Positions 16,714 to 25,980 are shown, numbered from the stretch's first letter. The stretch: DNA of 64,000 nt from Marilutibacter chinensis (GCF_021725675.1 NZ_JAKJPO010000010.1:98645-162644); one strand, 5' to 3'. The notes: generated by a model not told the origin, from the letters alone. A program made the numbers and translations.

Positions 16714-18348
16714 TTGCAACGACGCGACTTTCTGGCCCTGAGCGGCCTTGGACTCGGCGGACTGGTACTGCCGGCCTGGCTCGGCAAGGCGATCGCCGCC
16801 GAGGAACTGACCACCGTCTTCGATCCCGCGCTGAAGAAGGGACTGGCCGACGCCGCGCTGGATGCGGCCACCGGCGCGGGCGCGAGCTACTGCGACGTCC
16901 GCATCGGGCGCTACCTGCGACAGTTCGTGATCACCCGCGAGGACAAGGTCCAGAACGTGGTCAACACCGAGTCGACCGGCGTCGGCGTGCGCGTGATTGC
17001 CGGCGGCAGCTGGGGTTTCGCGGCGACCAACTCGCTGACCGCGGAGGGCGCCGCCGAGGCGGCCCGGCAGGCGGTGGCGATCGCCAAGGCCAACGCGAAG
17101 GTCCAGCGCGAGCCGGTACGGCTGGCGCCGGTGAAGGGCGTCGGCGAGGTGTCCTGGCGAACGCCGATCCGCCGAAACTCCATGGAGGTGCCGGTCAAGG
17201 ACAAGGTCGAGCTGCTGCTGGACGTCAACGCCGCCGCGATGTCCGCCGGCGCCAGCTTCGTCAACTCGATGCTGTTCCTGGTCAACGAGCAGAAGTATTT
17301 CGCCAGCACCGACGGCTCCTACATCGACCAGGACGTGCACCGTATCTGGACGCCGATGACGGTCACCGCGATCGACAAGGACAGCGGCAAGTTCCGCACC
17401 CGCGACGGCCTGTCCTCGCCGATGGGCATGGGCTTCGAATACCTGGACGGCGATGCTTCCGGCAAGGTGGTCTCGCCCAACGGCGTGGTCAATTACGGCA
17501 TGTCGTACGACATGCGCGAGGATGCGATCGCGGCAGCGAAGCAGGCGCGCGAGAAGCTGAAGGCGCCGTCGGTCAAGCCCGGCCGCTACGACCTGGTGCT
17601 GGACCCGTCGCATACCTGGCTGACGATCCACGAATCGATCGGCCACCCGCTGGAGCTCGACCGCGTGCTCGGCTACGAGGCCAACTACGCCGGCACCAGC
17701 TTCGCCACGCTCGACAAGCGCGAGCAGCGCTTCCAGTACGGCAGCGACAAGGTCAACGTGTTCGCCGACAAGACCCAGCCTGGCAGTCTCGGCGCGGTCG
17801 CGTACGACGACGAGGGCGTCAAGTGCAAGCGCTGGGACCTGATCAGGGAAGGCAGGCTGGTCGACTACCAGACCATCCGCGACCAGGCGCACATCCTCGG
17901 CAAGACCGAATCCGACGGCTGCTGTTACGCGGACTCGTGGTCGAGCGTGCAGTTCCAGCGCATGCCGAACGTGTCGCTGGCCGCCGGCAAGGAAAAGCTG
18001 AGCGTGGCGGAGATGATCGGCGACGTCGAGAACGGCATCTACATCATCGGCGACGGCTCCTTCTCGATCGACCAGCAGCGCTACAACGCGCAATTCGGCG
18101 GGCAGCTGTTCTACGAGATCAGGAACGGCGAGATCGCCGGCATGATCGAGGACGTCGCCTATCAGATCCGCACGCCGGAGTTCTGGAACGCCTGCGTGGC
18201 GATCTGCGACGAGAGCGACTACCGCCTCGGTGGTTCGTTCTTCGACGGCAAGGGCCAGCCCAGCCAGGTGTCGGCGGTCTCGCACGGTTCGGCGACCGCG
18301 CGCTTCAACGGCATCAACGTGATCAACACCGCCCGCTCGCTCGGCTGA
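16714..18348 (+). CDS. TldD-family metallopeptidase with Tat signal, copy 2
   Basis: A 544-residue paralogue of the preceding gene, identical in length and closely similar throughout. It begins MQRRDFLALSGLGLGGLVLP, again a Tat signal, and again from a TTG with a strong SD (GGGAGAG, 16702-16708). The zinc motif is IHESIGHPLELDRVLG. Long stretches near the C-terminus are nearly identical in DNA as well as protein (for example around 16281-16347 and 18094-18160), which suggests recent duplication or gene conversion. Differences concentrate at the N-terminus and around residues 165-190. It could pair with its sister, or each copy could pair with the TldE-like product downstream. Confidence 0.9.
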   Translation: MQRRDFLALSGLGLGGLVLPAWLGKAIAAEELTTVFDPALKKGLADAALDAATGAGASYCDVRIGRYLRQFVITREDKVQNVVNTESTGVGVRVIAGGSWGFAATNSLTAEGAAEAARQAVAIAKANAKVQREPVRLAPVKGVGEVSWRTPIRRNSMEVPVKDKVELLLDVNAAAMSAGASFVNSMLFLVNEQKYFASTDGSYIDQDVHRIWTPMTVTAIDKDSGKFRTRDGLSSPMGMGFEYLDGDASGKVVSPNGVVNYGMSYDMREDAIAAAKQAREKLKAPSVKPGRYDLVLDPSHTWLTIHESIGHPLELDRVLGYEANYAGTSFATLDKREQRFQYGSDKVNVFADKTQPGSLGAVAYDDEGVKCKRWDLIREGRLVDYQTIRDQAHILGKTESDGCCYADSWSSVQFQRMPNVSLAAGKEKLSVAEMIGDVENGIYIIGDGSFSIDQQRYNAQFGGQLFYEIRNGEIAGMIEDVAYQIRTPEFWNACVAICDESDYRLGGSFFDGKGQPSQVSAVSHGSATARFNGINVINTARSLG

Positions 18349-18372
18349 CCGGCTCCAGGAGAACATCAGACC

Positions 18373-19707
18373 ATGACCATCTTCACCGAAGAGAAAGCCA
18401 AGGCCATCCTGGACAAGGTGATCGCCCTGTCGAAGGCCGACGAGTGCACCGCGACGCTCGCCGGGGCGACCGAAGGCAACATCCGGTTCGCTCTCAACAG
18501 CGTGTCGACCAGCGGGATCGTGGCTGACGTCGAACTGGCCGTGCAGGTCGCGTTCGGCAAGCGCGTCGGCGTCGCCACGATCAACGAGTTCGACGATGCC
18601 GCGCTGGAGCGTGTGGTGCGGCGCGCCGAGGACCTGGCCCGGCTCGCGCCCGAGAATCCGGAGTTCATGCCGGCGATCGGCAAGCAGCAGTACAGGCCCA
18701 GCCGGACCTGGAGCGAATCCACCGCGGCGATCACGCCGGAATTCCGTGCCCAGGTGGCCGCGGATTCGATCGGCCCTTGCCGGGAGGAGGATCTGGTCGC
18801 CGCCGGCTTCCTGGTCGATTCCAGGCGCTTCGTCGCCTTCGCCAACAGCAACGGCAATTTCGGGTACCAGAAGGGCACCGGTTTCAATTACACCTGCACC
18901 GTCCGCACCGAGGACGGCCAGGGGTCGGGGTGGGTCGGCCGCAGCGTAAGGGATGCCAGTGAATTCGATGCCGACCGCGACGTGCGGGTGGCGATGCGCA
19001 AGGCCAGCGCTTCGGCGCAGGCCAAGGCGCTGGAGCCCGGCAAGTACACGGTGATCCTGGAGCCGGCGGCGGTCGCCGGTCTGGTGTCCTTCATGATGAA
19101 TTTCTTCGACGCCCGCGCCGCCGACGAGGGGCGCAGCTTCCTTTCCAGGCAGGGCGGCGGCAACAAGCTCGGCGAGCAGGTCTACGATCCGCGCGTGAAC
19201 GTCATCGCCGATCCCTGGAGCGACGAGGCGCCGGTGATGCCATGGGACGAGGAAGGCCTGCCGCGCGAGCGCATGCCGATCATCGAGAACGGCAAGGTGG
19301 TGGCCCTCAATTATTCGCGCTACTGGGCGAAGGAGAAGGGCAAGCGCGCGGTCGGCCAGCCCGGCAACCTGCTGATGGCCGGCGGCGACAAGTCCACCGC
19401 CGAACTGATCGCCGGTACCGACCGCGGCATCCTGGTCACCCGCACCTGGTACATCCGCATGGTCGATCCCCAGACCGTGCTGCTGACAGGCCTGACCCGC
19501 GACGGCACCTTCTACATCGAGAATGGCGAGATCAGGCATCCGGTGAAGAACTTCCGCTTCAACGAGTCGCCGGTGATCATGCTCAACAACATCGACGAGC
19601 TCGGTCGGCCGGTGCGGGTGGCGGGCGACGAGTCCAGCCTGGTGATGCTGCTGCCGCCGATGAGGCTGCGCGACTTCACCTTCACCTCGCTCTCCGACGC
19701 GGTGTGA
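18373..19707 (+). CDS. TldE/PmbA-like partner protein
   Basis: A 444-residue member of the TldE/PmbA branch. It lacks the H-E-x-x-x-H motif, as TldE proteins do, and carries TldE-type blocks such as ATEGNIRFALNSVSTSG and VILEPAAVAGLVSFMMNFFD, plus DPRVNVIADPWSDEAPVMPW. In E. coli, TldD and TldE act together as a heterodimeric protease that processes microcin B17 and CcdA. This copy has no signal peptide, whereas both TldD copies do. It follows 24 bases after the second TldD with SD CAGGAGAAC. Confidence 0.9.
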   Translation: MTIFTEEKAKAILDKVIALSKADECTATLAGATEGNIRFALNSVSTSGIVADVELAVQVAFGKRVGVATINEFDDAALERVVRRAEDLARLAPENPEFMPAIGKQQYRPSRTWSESTAAITPEFRAQVAADSIGPCREEDLVAAGFLVDSRRFVAFANSNGNFGYQKGTGFNYTCTVRTEDGQGSGWVGRSVRDASEFDADRDVRVAMRKASASAQAKALEPGKYTVILEPAAVAGLVSFMMNFFDARAADEGRSFLSRQGGGNKLGEQVYDPRVNVIADPWSDEAPVMPWDEEGLPRERMPIIENGKVVALNYSRYWAKEKGKRAVGQPGNLLMAGGDKSTAELIAGTDRGILVTRTWYIRMVDPQTVLLTGLTRDGTFYIENGEIRHPVKNFRFNESPVIMLNNIDELGRPVRVAGDESSLVMLLPPMRLRDFTFTSLSDAV

Positions 19708-19726
19708 CGATGGCACCCGCAGGGAC

Positions 19727-20434
19727 ATGAACCGCGCCGGGTTCCTGCGGCTGCTGGCAGGCGGCATCGCCGGCGCGTGGCTGGCGACGCCGCTTCGCGT
19801 GGCGTCCGCGGCGGTCGGCTACGATTTCTGGTTCACCCGTCTGCGCTACGATTCCGGCGACTGGGACGTGGACGCGCGGATGCCGTCCAACCTGATCACC
19901 TCGCTGATCGACTACACGGGCCTGCGCGTCGATCCGGAGGAGCACGTGGTCGACCTGGCCGATCCGAAGATGCTGCTCGCGCCGTTCTGCTACCTGGCCG
20001 GGCACAAGCTGGTCGATTTCAATCCCGCCGAGCGGCGCAATTTCGAGCGCTACGTGCGCAACGGCGGCTTCGTCTTCGTCGACGACTGCAACCACGACAT
20101 CGACGGCCTGTTCGCGAAGTCGTTCGAGCGGCAGATGCATTCGATCTTCGGTCCCGATGCCCTGCGCAGGCTGCCGAACGATCATGCGCTCTACCGCAGC
20201 TTTTTCCGGTTCCCGGACGGTCCGCCGGCGACCGGCTTCGAGCTCAACGGCTGGGGCGACGACCTCGTCCACGACTATCTGAAGGGCATCGAGATCGACG
20301 GCCGGCTCGGCGTGCTCTACAGCAACAAGGACTACGGCTGCGAATGGGACTACGACTGGCGCAACAAGCGCTTCCTGGCCGAGGACAACACGAAGTTCGC
20401 GGTCAACATCGTCATGTATGCGTTGACGGCATGA
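19727..20434 (+). CDS. DUF4159 protein with signal peptide
   Basis: A 235-residue protein. The N-terminus MNRAGFLRLLAGGIAGAWLA is a signal sequence with a Tat-like outline but only one Arg, so Sec or an unusual Tat route are both possible. The mature part fits DUF4159: YDFWFTRLRYDSGDWDVD, LAPFCYLAGHKLVDF, NGGFVFVDDCNHDIDGLFA and HALYRSFF. DUF4159 adopts a class-I glutamine-amidotransferase-like fold without known activity and frequently occurs with MoxR/DUF58 genes. Nineteen bases separate it from TldE. Confidence 0.88.
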   Translation: MNRAGFLRLLAGGIAGAWLATPLRVASAAVGYDFWFTRLRYDSGDWDVDARMPSNLITSLIDYTGLRVDPEEHVVDLADPKMLLAPFCYLAGHKLVDFNPAERRNFERYVRNGGFVFVDDCNHDIDGLFAKSFERQMHSIFGPDALRRLPNDHALYRSFFRFPDGPPATGFELNGWGDDLVHDYLKGIEIDGRLGVLYSNKDYGCEWDYDWRNKRFLAEDNTKFAVNIVMYALTA

Positions 20435-20490
20435 CAGGGCAGTCTTCCGCTTTTCCATGAGTGCCAGCCGATCATCCGGAAGCCGGTGGC

Positions 20491-20523
20491 CATCCCGTTG
20501 CGCGGTGCTGCGCAACAGGGATG
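20491..20523. other. Hairpin upstream of moxR-like gene
   Basis: CATCCCGTTGCGC at 20491-20503 pairs with GCGCAACAGGGATG at 20510-20523, a 13-bp stem with one bulged A and a six-base loop. It lies in the only long gap (174 bases) of the cluster, between DUF4159 and the MoxR ATPase. There is no T-run, so it is not a classic terminator; it could stabilise or process the mRNA, or separate two expression levels. Confidence 0.5.
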
Positions 20524-20608
20524 TTGCGGAAGAACCAGCATGGCCGTGTTCACGGCGTATCGCGCAAAGGGATGGCGCCGGCTTCCCCGCAGGAACTGAA
20601 CTCCCCCC

Positions 20609-21604
20609 ATGAACGACATCACCGAATCCGACATCCAGACCCGTATCGCCGGGCTCGACAAGCTGCGCGACGCGATCGCCCGTGCCATCGTCGGCCAGGC
20701 CGAGGTCGTCGAGCAACTGCTGGTCGGTCTGCTCGCCGGCGGCCATTGCCTGCTCGAGGGCGTGCCGGGTCTCGGCAAGACCCTGCTGGTACGCACGCTG
20801 GGCCGGGCGATGCGGCTGCAGTTCCGACGCGTGCAGTTCACCCCGGACCTGATGCCCAGCGACCTGCTCGGTACCGAGCTGCTTGAAGAGGACCACGGCA
20901 CCGGCCACCGTCGTTTCCGTTTCCAGCGCGGACCGGTGTTCACCAACCTGCTGCTGGCCGACGAGCTCAACCGTACTCCGCCCAAGACCCAGGCCGCGTT
21001 GCTGGAGGCGATGCAGGAGCACACGGTCAGCTATGCCGGCACGACCCACGAGTTGCCGGCGCCGTTCTTCGTGCTGGCGACGCAGAACCCGATCGAACAG
21101 GCCGGTACCTATCCGTTGCCCGAAGCCCAGCTGGATCGCTTCCTGCTGCAGATACGGGTCGACTATCCGGACGAAGACGAGGAGCGCGCGATCCTGGAGC
21201 AGACCACCGGATCCCATGTCGTCGAGGTGCCGCAGGTGATGGATGGCGAGCAGGTGCTCGCACTGCAGGCGATGGTGCGCGAGGTGCATGTCGGCGACGA
21301 CCTGATGCGCTGGATCAACCGCCTGGTCCGCGCGACACGTCCGGCGGAGGATGCACCGGAGACGGTCAGGCGCTTCGTGCGATGGGGTGCCGGCCCGCGC
21401 GCGGGCCAGTCGCTGGTACTGGCGTCGAAGGCGCGCGCGCTGCTGCACGGCAGGCTGGCCGCGACCCGCGAGGACGTCGCCGCGCTGGCCGCGCCGGTGA
21501 TGCGGCACCGGTTGCTGCTGTCGTTCGCGGCGGAGGCCGAGCAGGTGACCGCCGACGAGGTGGTCGCCGCGTTGCTGCGCGACTTGCCGCTGCCCGCCGC
21601 CTGA
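20609..21604 (+). CDS. MoxR-family AAA+ ATPase
   Basis: A 331-residue MoxR protein. Walker A is GVPGLGKTLL (residues about 50-60), Walker B is LLADELNRTPPKTQAALLEAM, sensor 1 lies in FFVLATQNPIEQ, and the arginine-rich C-terminal lid follows. MoxR ATPases act as chaperones that mature or insert cofactors, usually with a DUF58/vWA partner. The DUF58 gene begins four bases after this stop. The start ATG has AGGAA about 13 bases upstream. Confidence 0.93.
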   Translation: MNDITESDIQTRIAGLDKLRDAIARAIVGQAEVVEQLLVGLLAGGHCLLEGVPGLGKTLLVRTLGRAMRLQFRRVQFTPDLMPSDLLGTELLEEDHGTGHRRFRFQRGPVFTNLLLADELNRTPPKTQAALLEAMQEHTVSYAGTTHELPAPFFVLATQNPIEQAGTYPLPEAQLDRFLLQIRVDYPDEDEERAILEQTTGSHVVEVPQVMDGEQVLALQAMVREVHVGDDLMRWINRLVRATRPAEDAPETVRRFVRWGAGPRAGQSLVLASKARALLHGRLAATREDVAALAAPVMRHRLLLSFAAEAEQVTADEVVAALLRDLPLPAA

Positions 21605-21608
21605 ACCG

Positions 21609-22526
21609 GTGATCGCGGTGCAGCAGCCGGTGCCACAGCTGATTCCGCCGCAGTTGCGTGCCCGGCTGCGCGAGCTGCGGATCGTGCCGCGCCGCGCCGC
21701 GGGCGCACGCGGACTGGGCATGCATGCCAGCCGCAGCCGCGGCAGCGGCCTGGAGTTCTCGCAGTACCGGCCCTACGAACAGGGCGACGAACCGCGCCAG
21801 ATCGACTGGAAGCTGTATGCGCGCAGCGACCGTTTCTTCGTCCGCGAGGCCGAACGCGAGAGCCCGCTCACCGTGTGGCTGCTGCTGGACGCCAGCGCGT
21901 CGATGGGACAGGCCGACGAGACCGCGCCGGAGCGCACCCGCATGCATGCTGCCCGTGGATTGGCCGCCTGCATCGCCGAGATCGCGCTGCAGCAGCACGA
22001 CAGCAGCGGCCTGGTCGTGCTGCACGAGGACGGCATCCGGCTGGTACCGCCCGGCTCCGGTCCGCGTCATCGCGACCGGCTGCAGTGGGTCCTGCACGAA
22101 ACCGCCGCCGGCGGCCGCTTCCCGGATGCGGAGCGGTTGCTGCCGGTGTGGGAGCGCATCGCCGTGGACGACATGGTCGTGCTGATCGGCGACTGCCTGG
22201 ACGGGGATGGCATCGCGCTGGCCGAACGGTTCGCGGCGGCCGGTCGCGAGGTGCTGGCGATCCGGCTGTTGACGGTCGCCGAACGCGATTTTCCGTTCCG
22301 CGACGGTCGCCGGTTCCGCGATCCGGAAACCGGCGAGGAACTGCTCGGCGACGGCCCCGCGCTGCGCGAGGAGTTCCTGCGGCGTTTCGGTGCGGCGCGC
22401 CGTGAGACGAAGGCGCGGTTCGACGCTGCCGGGATCCGCCATGTCGAGCACACGCTGGACCAGCCGCTGGAGTTGCCGCTGCGACGCCTGTTCGGCCGCA
22501 GTGCCCACGAGGGCAGGCACCGCTGA
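21609..22526 (+). CDS. DUF58 vWA-like protein
   Basis: A 305-residue protein with the DUF58 signature YRPYEQGDEPRQIDWKLYAR at about residues 57-76, followed by a vWA-type strand with an intact MIDAS motif, LLLDASASMG (D-x-S-x-S). It has no signal or membrane segment, so it is a soluble partner for the MoxR ATPase. Starts at GTG 21609; a second GTG three codons later is possible. Its stop overlaps the next start (TGATG). Confidence 0.92.
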   Translation: MIAVQQPVPQLIPPQLRARLRELRIVPRRAAGARGLGMHASRSRGSGLEFSQYRPYEQGDEPRQIDWKLYARSDRFFVREAERESPLTVWLLLDASASMGQADETAPERTRMHAARGLAACIAEIALQQHDSSGLVVLHEDGIRLVPPGSGPRHRDRLQWVLHETAAGGRFPDAERLLPVWERIAVDDMVVLIGDCLDGDGIALAERFAAAGREVLAIRLLTVAERDFPFRDGRRFRDPETGEELLGDGPALREEFLRRFGAARRETKARFDAAGIRHVEHTLDQPLELPLRRLFGRSAHEGRHR

Positions 22527-23698
22527 TGCCGTTCGGTCTGCTGCTGCCTGCCGCGCTGGCCGCATTGGCGGCGTTGCTGATGCCGCTGCTGATCCATCTG
22601 GCGCGGCGCAACGAGCAGCGTCCGGTCGAGTTCGCGGCGCTGCGCTGGCTACGGCGACGGCCCCGGCCACGCCAGCGCATCCGCTTCGAGGAATGGCCGC
22701 TGCTGCTGGTGCGTCTGTTGCTGCTGACGCTGATCGCGCTGTGGCTGGCGCGGCCGGTGCTGCACGGCGAGCAGGCGCGCACTCCGTGGACGGTGGTGAT
22801 TCCGGGCGTCGATCCGGCACGGCTGCCGGCGACCGGCGACGAACGCGAGCGGATCCGCTGGCTGGCTCCGGGATTCCCCGGGATCGGACAGCCTGCACCG
22901 GAACGGTCGCCTGCGTTCGCGAGCCTGCTGCGACAGCTCGATGCCGAGTTGCCGGCCGACGCGGCGCTTACCGTGCTCGTGCCACAGCGGTTGGAGCATG
23001 CCGACGCGCAGTTGCCGGTGCTGTCGCGCGAGGTCGAATGGCAGGTGGTGCCGGGCGCGATGCCGGCGCCGCCCGCCGTCGCGGTCGCACCGCCCGCACT
23101 GCACATGGTCGCAGCCGACCCCGGGATGCCCGCGTTGCGCTACCTGCGCGCGGCCGCACACGCCTGGCGATCCGGGTCGACGGATGCGTCCGTGGCGATG
23201 GACGTCGTCGCGCCCGCGCAGTTGCGTCTGCCCGAAGAGGGTGTGCTGGTCTGGCTGGTGCCGGGCGAGCTGCCGGCGCCGGTGCGGGACTGGGTCGTCG
23301 ATGGCGGTACCGCCTTGCTCGATGTGCAGACCCTGGCCGGCGATGCGCCGGCCCCGGTGCGGGCGGCAACGATCGTCTGGCACGACGGACAAGGCGCGCC
23401 GTTGCTGGAAAGTGCGGCGCTGGGGCGCGGCCGGTTGCTGCGCCTGACCCGCACGATGTCGCCGGCGGCGATGCCGCAACTGCTCGATCCCGGCTTTCCC
23501 GCACGCCTGCGCGAGTCGCTGTGGCCGCCGGCTCCGCCTGCCCGCGTCGAGGCGCGGGCGTACGCTCCGCTTACGGGAGCGACGGCCTATCCGCAACCGC
23601 CGCGGGAACTGCGGCCATGGTGGGCGGTGCTGATCGCGCTGGTCCTGCTGGTCGAGCGCTGGCTGGCGACCTCGCGTCGCCGTGAAGCGCGGCAATGA
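22526..23698 (+). CDS. BatA-like membrane protein
   Basis: A 390-residue protein. It opens with the aerotolerance BatA N-terminal domain: FGLLLPAALAALAALLMPLL, then IHLARRNEQRPVEFAALRWL, and a second helix near LLLVRLLLLTLIALWLARPV. The middle is a periplasmic-facing domain with no evident MIDAS, and a third helix (WWAVLIALVLLVERWLA) ends the protein. BatA-like proteins anchor MoxR/vWA complexes to the inner membrane. Coupled at both ends: TGATG with DUF58 and ATGA with the DUF4175 gene. Confidence 0.88.
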   Translation: MPFGLLLPAALAALAALLMPLLIHLARRNEQRPVEFAALRWLRRRPRPRQRIRFEEWPLLLVRLLLLTLIALWLARPVLHGEQARTPWTVVIPGVDPARLPATGDERERIRWLAPGFPGIGQPAPERSPAFASLLRQLDAELPADAALTVLVPQRLEHADAQLPVLSREVEWQVVPGAMPAPPAVAVAPPALHMVAADPGMPALRYLRAAAHAWRSGSTDASVAMDVVAPAQLRLPEEGVLVWLVPGELPAPVRDWVVDGGTALLDVQTLAGDAPAPVRAATIVWHDGQGAPLLESAALGRGRLLRLTRTMSPAAMPQLLDPGFPARLRESLWPPAPPARVEARAYAPLTGATAYPQPPRELRPWWAVLIALVLLVERWLATSRRREARQ

Positions 23699-25980
23699 GC
23701 GGCGCCATCGGCATGGACGGCGTGCTTCGGCAGCGTTGGCGCGCGGTCAGACGCCGGGTGTTCGTCGATGCCCTGGCGGTCGCGCTGCCGATCGTGTGCG
23801 CGGTCGCGGTCGTCGGCTGGCGTGTGGGCGGGATACGCTTCGCGCTTCTGGCCGGGGCGACGGCGAGTGCGCTTGCGCTGCTTGCCGCGGTATCGCGGAT
23901 GCGCCGCTTCGATGCGCGGTGGCTGCAGCGGCGGCTGGATGCGCAGGAACCCGCGATGGAGGACAGCGCCGGGCTGCTGTTCGCCGACCCCGCCGCGCTC
24001 GGCCCGCTGCAGCGCCTGCAACGCGCCCGGTTGCGGGAGCGTGTCGGTGCCGCGCCGGATCTGCGGCCGGCATGGTCGCGGCGGGCGACGGGGTTGGCGT
24101 GGGGGACCGCGGCGCTGTGCGTCGTGGGCGTGTGGCTGTGGCCGGGTGGCGGAACCATGAGGCAAGGCGACGTCCCGCCGGTGGCGGAGGCGCGCGGCGA
24201 TGGCGTCCCACATCGGGTCGCGCAACGCCTGGCGATCTCTCCGCCTGCCTACACCGGGTTGCCGGAACGGGAGATCGACGCTCTCGATGCCCGGGCCCAG
24301 CAGGGGTCGAGACTGCGCTGGGCGCTGCGCTTCGAACCGCAGCCGGCGTCGGTCGCGCTGGAATTCCACGATGGCAGCCGCATCGAGATGCGGCGCGAAC
24401 GCGACGAATGGATCGCCGATCATCTGCTGGAACGCTCGGCCCTGTACCGGGTCCTGCCGGCCGGCGCGCCGACGCAGCCGCTGCCGCCGCTGAACCGGCT
24501 CGACGCGATCCCGGACCGGCCGCCGCAGGTGCGGGTGCTGGAACCGGAGACCGGCCTGAGCATGATGAAGCCGGGCCAGCGCGGCTGGTCGGTCGTCTTC
24601 GAGGCCAGCGACGACCATGGCATCGACGCCGATGCCCGCCTGCACGTCACCGTCGCCCGCGGCAGCGGGGAGCAGATCACGTTCGAGGAAAGCACGCGGA
24701 GCCTGCGCGGAAGCGGCGAGCGCAGCCGCAAGCGCTACCAGGCGAGCATCGACTTGGCCGGATTGGCGCTGGCCTGGGGCGAGGATCTGGTCGTGCAGCT
24801 GGAGGTGCGCGACAACCGCCGGCCCGGGCCGCAGTCCGCGCGCAGCGCCAGCCTGATCCTGCGCAGGCCGCCGCAACCCGTGCCGGATGTCGGCGGCCTG
24901 GAAGGATTGGCGCGGCAGGTGCTGCCGGCGTACTTCCGCAGCCAGCGGCAGATCATCATCGATGCCGAGGCGCTGTTGAAGGAGAAACCATCGCTGTCAG
25001 CCGAGCGCTTCCTCGATCGTTCCGATGCGCTCGGCGTCGATCAGCGCCTGCTGCGGCTGCGCTATGGCCGATTTCTCGGCGAGGAGAGCGAAGGCGCAGG
25101 GCATCCGCCGCCGACCCATGACGCGGAGGATGCCCCGCCGTCCGCGCCGCTGCTGCCGATCGACGATTTCGGCCAGGCCCCGCGTGCCGCGGCCGAGGAC
25201 AGGGACGCCGATGGGCATGCGGATAGCAGGGACGACGACCGCGACCATGACGAAGCCGGACATGACCACGACGGGCATGGCCACGGCGGACGCACCGGTG
25301 ACGCGGTGTTCGGCAGCGCCGGCGATGTCCTGGCCGAGTTCGGGCATACCCACGACCTGCCGGAAGCCGCGACCCTGCTGGACCCGAAGACCCGCGAGAT
25401 CCTGCGCAGTGCGCTGCGCGAGATGTGGCAGTCGGAACTGGGCCTGAGACAGGGACAGCCGAAGCAGGCGCTGCCGTACGCCTACCGTGCATTGGAGCTG
25501 ATCAAGCAGGTGCAGCAGGCCGACCGCATCTATCTGGCGCGGGTAGGGTCGGAGCTGCCGCCGATCGACGAGGGCCGCCGGCTCAGCGGCGACCGCGCCG
25601 GCATCGCCCGTCGCGCGTTGCCGGCCGCGGGCGCACGGGTGCCGGACGACGTGCCGGCACAGGTCTGGCGTGTGTTGGCCGACGTGCCACGCGACGATGC
25701 CGACGCGACCGATCCCGGTGCACGGACGTCGGGTCAGCCCGATCTCGACGCGCTCGAGGCCTGGCTGGCACGCCATGGCGGGCGCCTGGACGATCCGCTG
25801 GCCCTGGTCGCGGCCATCGACGTGCTGCGCAACGATCCGCAATGTGGCGACTGCCGCGACGATCTACGCCGCCTGTTGTGGAGCGCGATGTCGCGTCCGC
25901 CCGCCGCAGTGTCCCGGCGCGATGGCATCGACGGCGAAGGCGAACGTTATCTCGATGCGCTGGGAGAGCCGTCGCGATGA
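23695..25980 (+). CDS. DUF4175-like membrane protein with His/Asp-rich insert
   Basis: A 761-residue protein. Two helices lie near residues 23-65 and a third near 137-150. An extended periplasmic part contains LAISPPAYTGLPEREIDAL and FEASDDHGIDADARLHVTV, which fit DUF4175 and related beta-sandwich repeats. Residues about 500-533 form an extreme His/Asp/Gly tract (RDDDRDHDEAGHDHDGHGHG), likely metal-binding or simply disordered. The C-terminal third is helical. It overlaps both neighbours by ATGA, so the four proteins from DUF58 onward should be made in fixed proportion. Family assignment is moderate. Confidence 0.78.
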   Translation: MSGAIGMDGVLRQRWRAVRRRVFVDALAVALPIVCAVAVVGWRVGGIRFALLAGATASALALLAAVSRMRRFDARWLQRRLDAQEPAMEDSAGLLFADPAALGPLQRLQRARLRERVGAAPDLRPAWSRRATGLAWGTAALCVVGVWLWPGGGTMRQGDVPPVAEARGDGVPHRVAQRLAISPPAYTGLPEREIDALDARAQQGSRLRWALRFEPQPASVALEFHDGSRIEMRRERDEWIADHLLERSALYRVLPAGAPTQPLPPLNRLDAIPDRPPQVRVLEPETGLSMMKPGQRGWSVVFEASDDHGIDADARLHVTVARGSGEQITFEESTRSLRGSGERSRKRYQASIDLAGLALAWGEDLVVQLEVRDNRRPGPQSARSASLILRRPPQPVPDVGGLEGLARQVLPAYFRSQRQIIIDAEALLKEKPSLSAERFLDRSDALGVDQRLLRLRYGRFLGEESEGAGHPPPTHDAEDAPPSAPLLPIDDFGQAPRAAAEDRDADGHADSRDDDRDHDEAGHDHDGHGHGGRTGDAVFGSAGDVLAEFGHTHDLPEAATLLDPKTREILRSALREMWQSELGLRQGQPKQALPYAYRALELIKQVQQADRIYLARVGSELPPIDEGRRLSGDRAGIARRALPAAGARVPDDVPAQVWRVLADVPRDDADATDPGARTSGQPDLDALEAWLARHGGRLDDPLALVAAIDVLRNDPQCGDCRDDLRRLLWSAMSRPPAAVSRRDGIDGEGERYLDALGEPSR

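Noticed and set aside
16588..19767. An open frame of 1059 codons on the minus strand
   Set aside because: Antisense shadow of TldD copy 2 and TldE; the Val/Asp/His/Leu-rich translation has no domain or ribosome-binding site.
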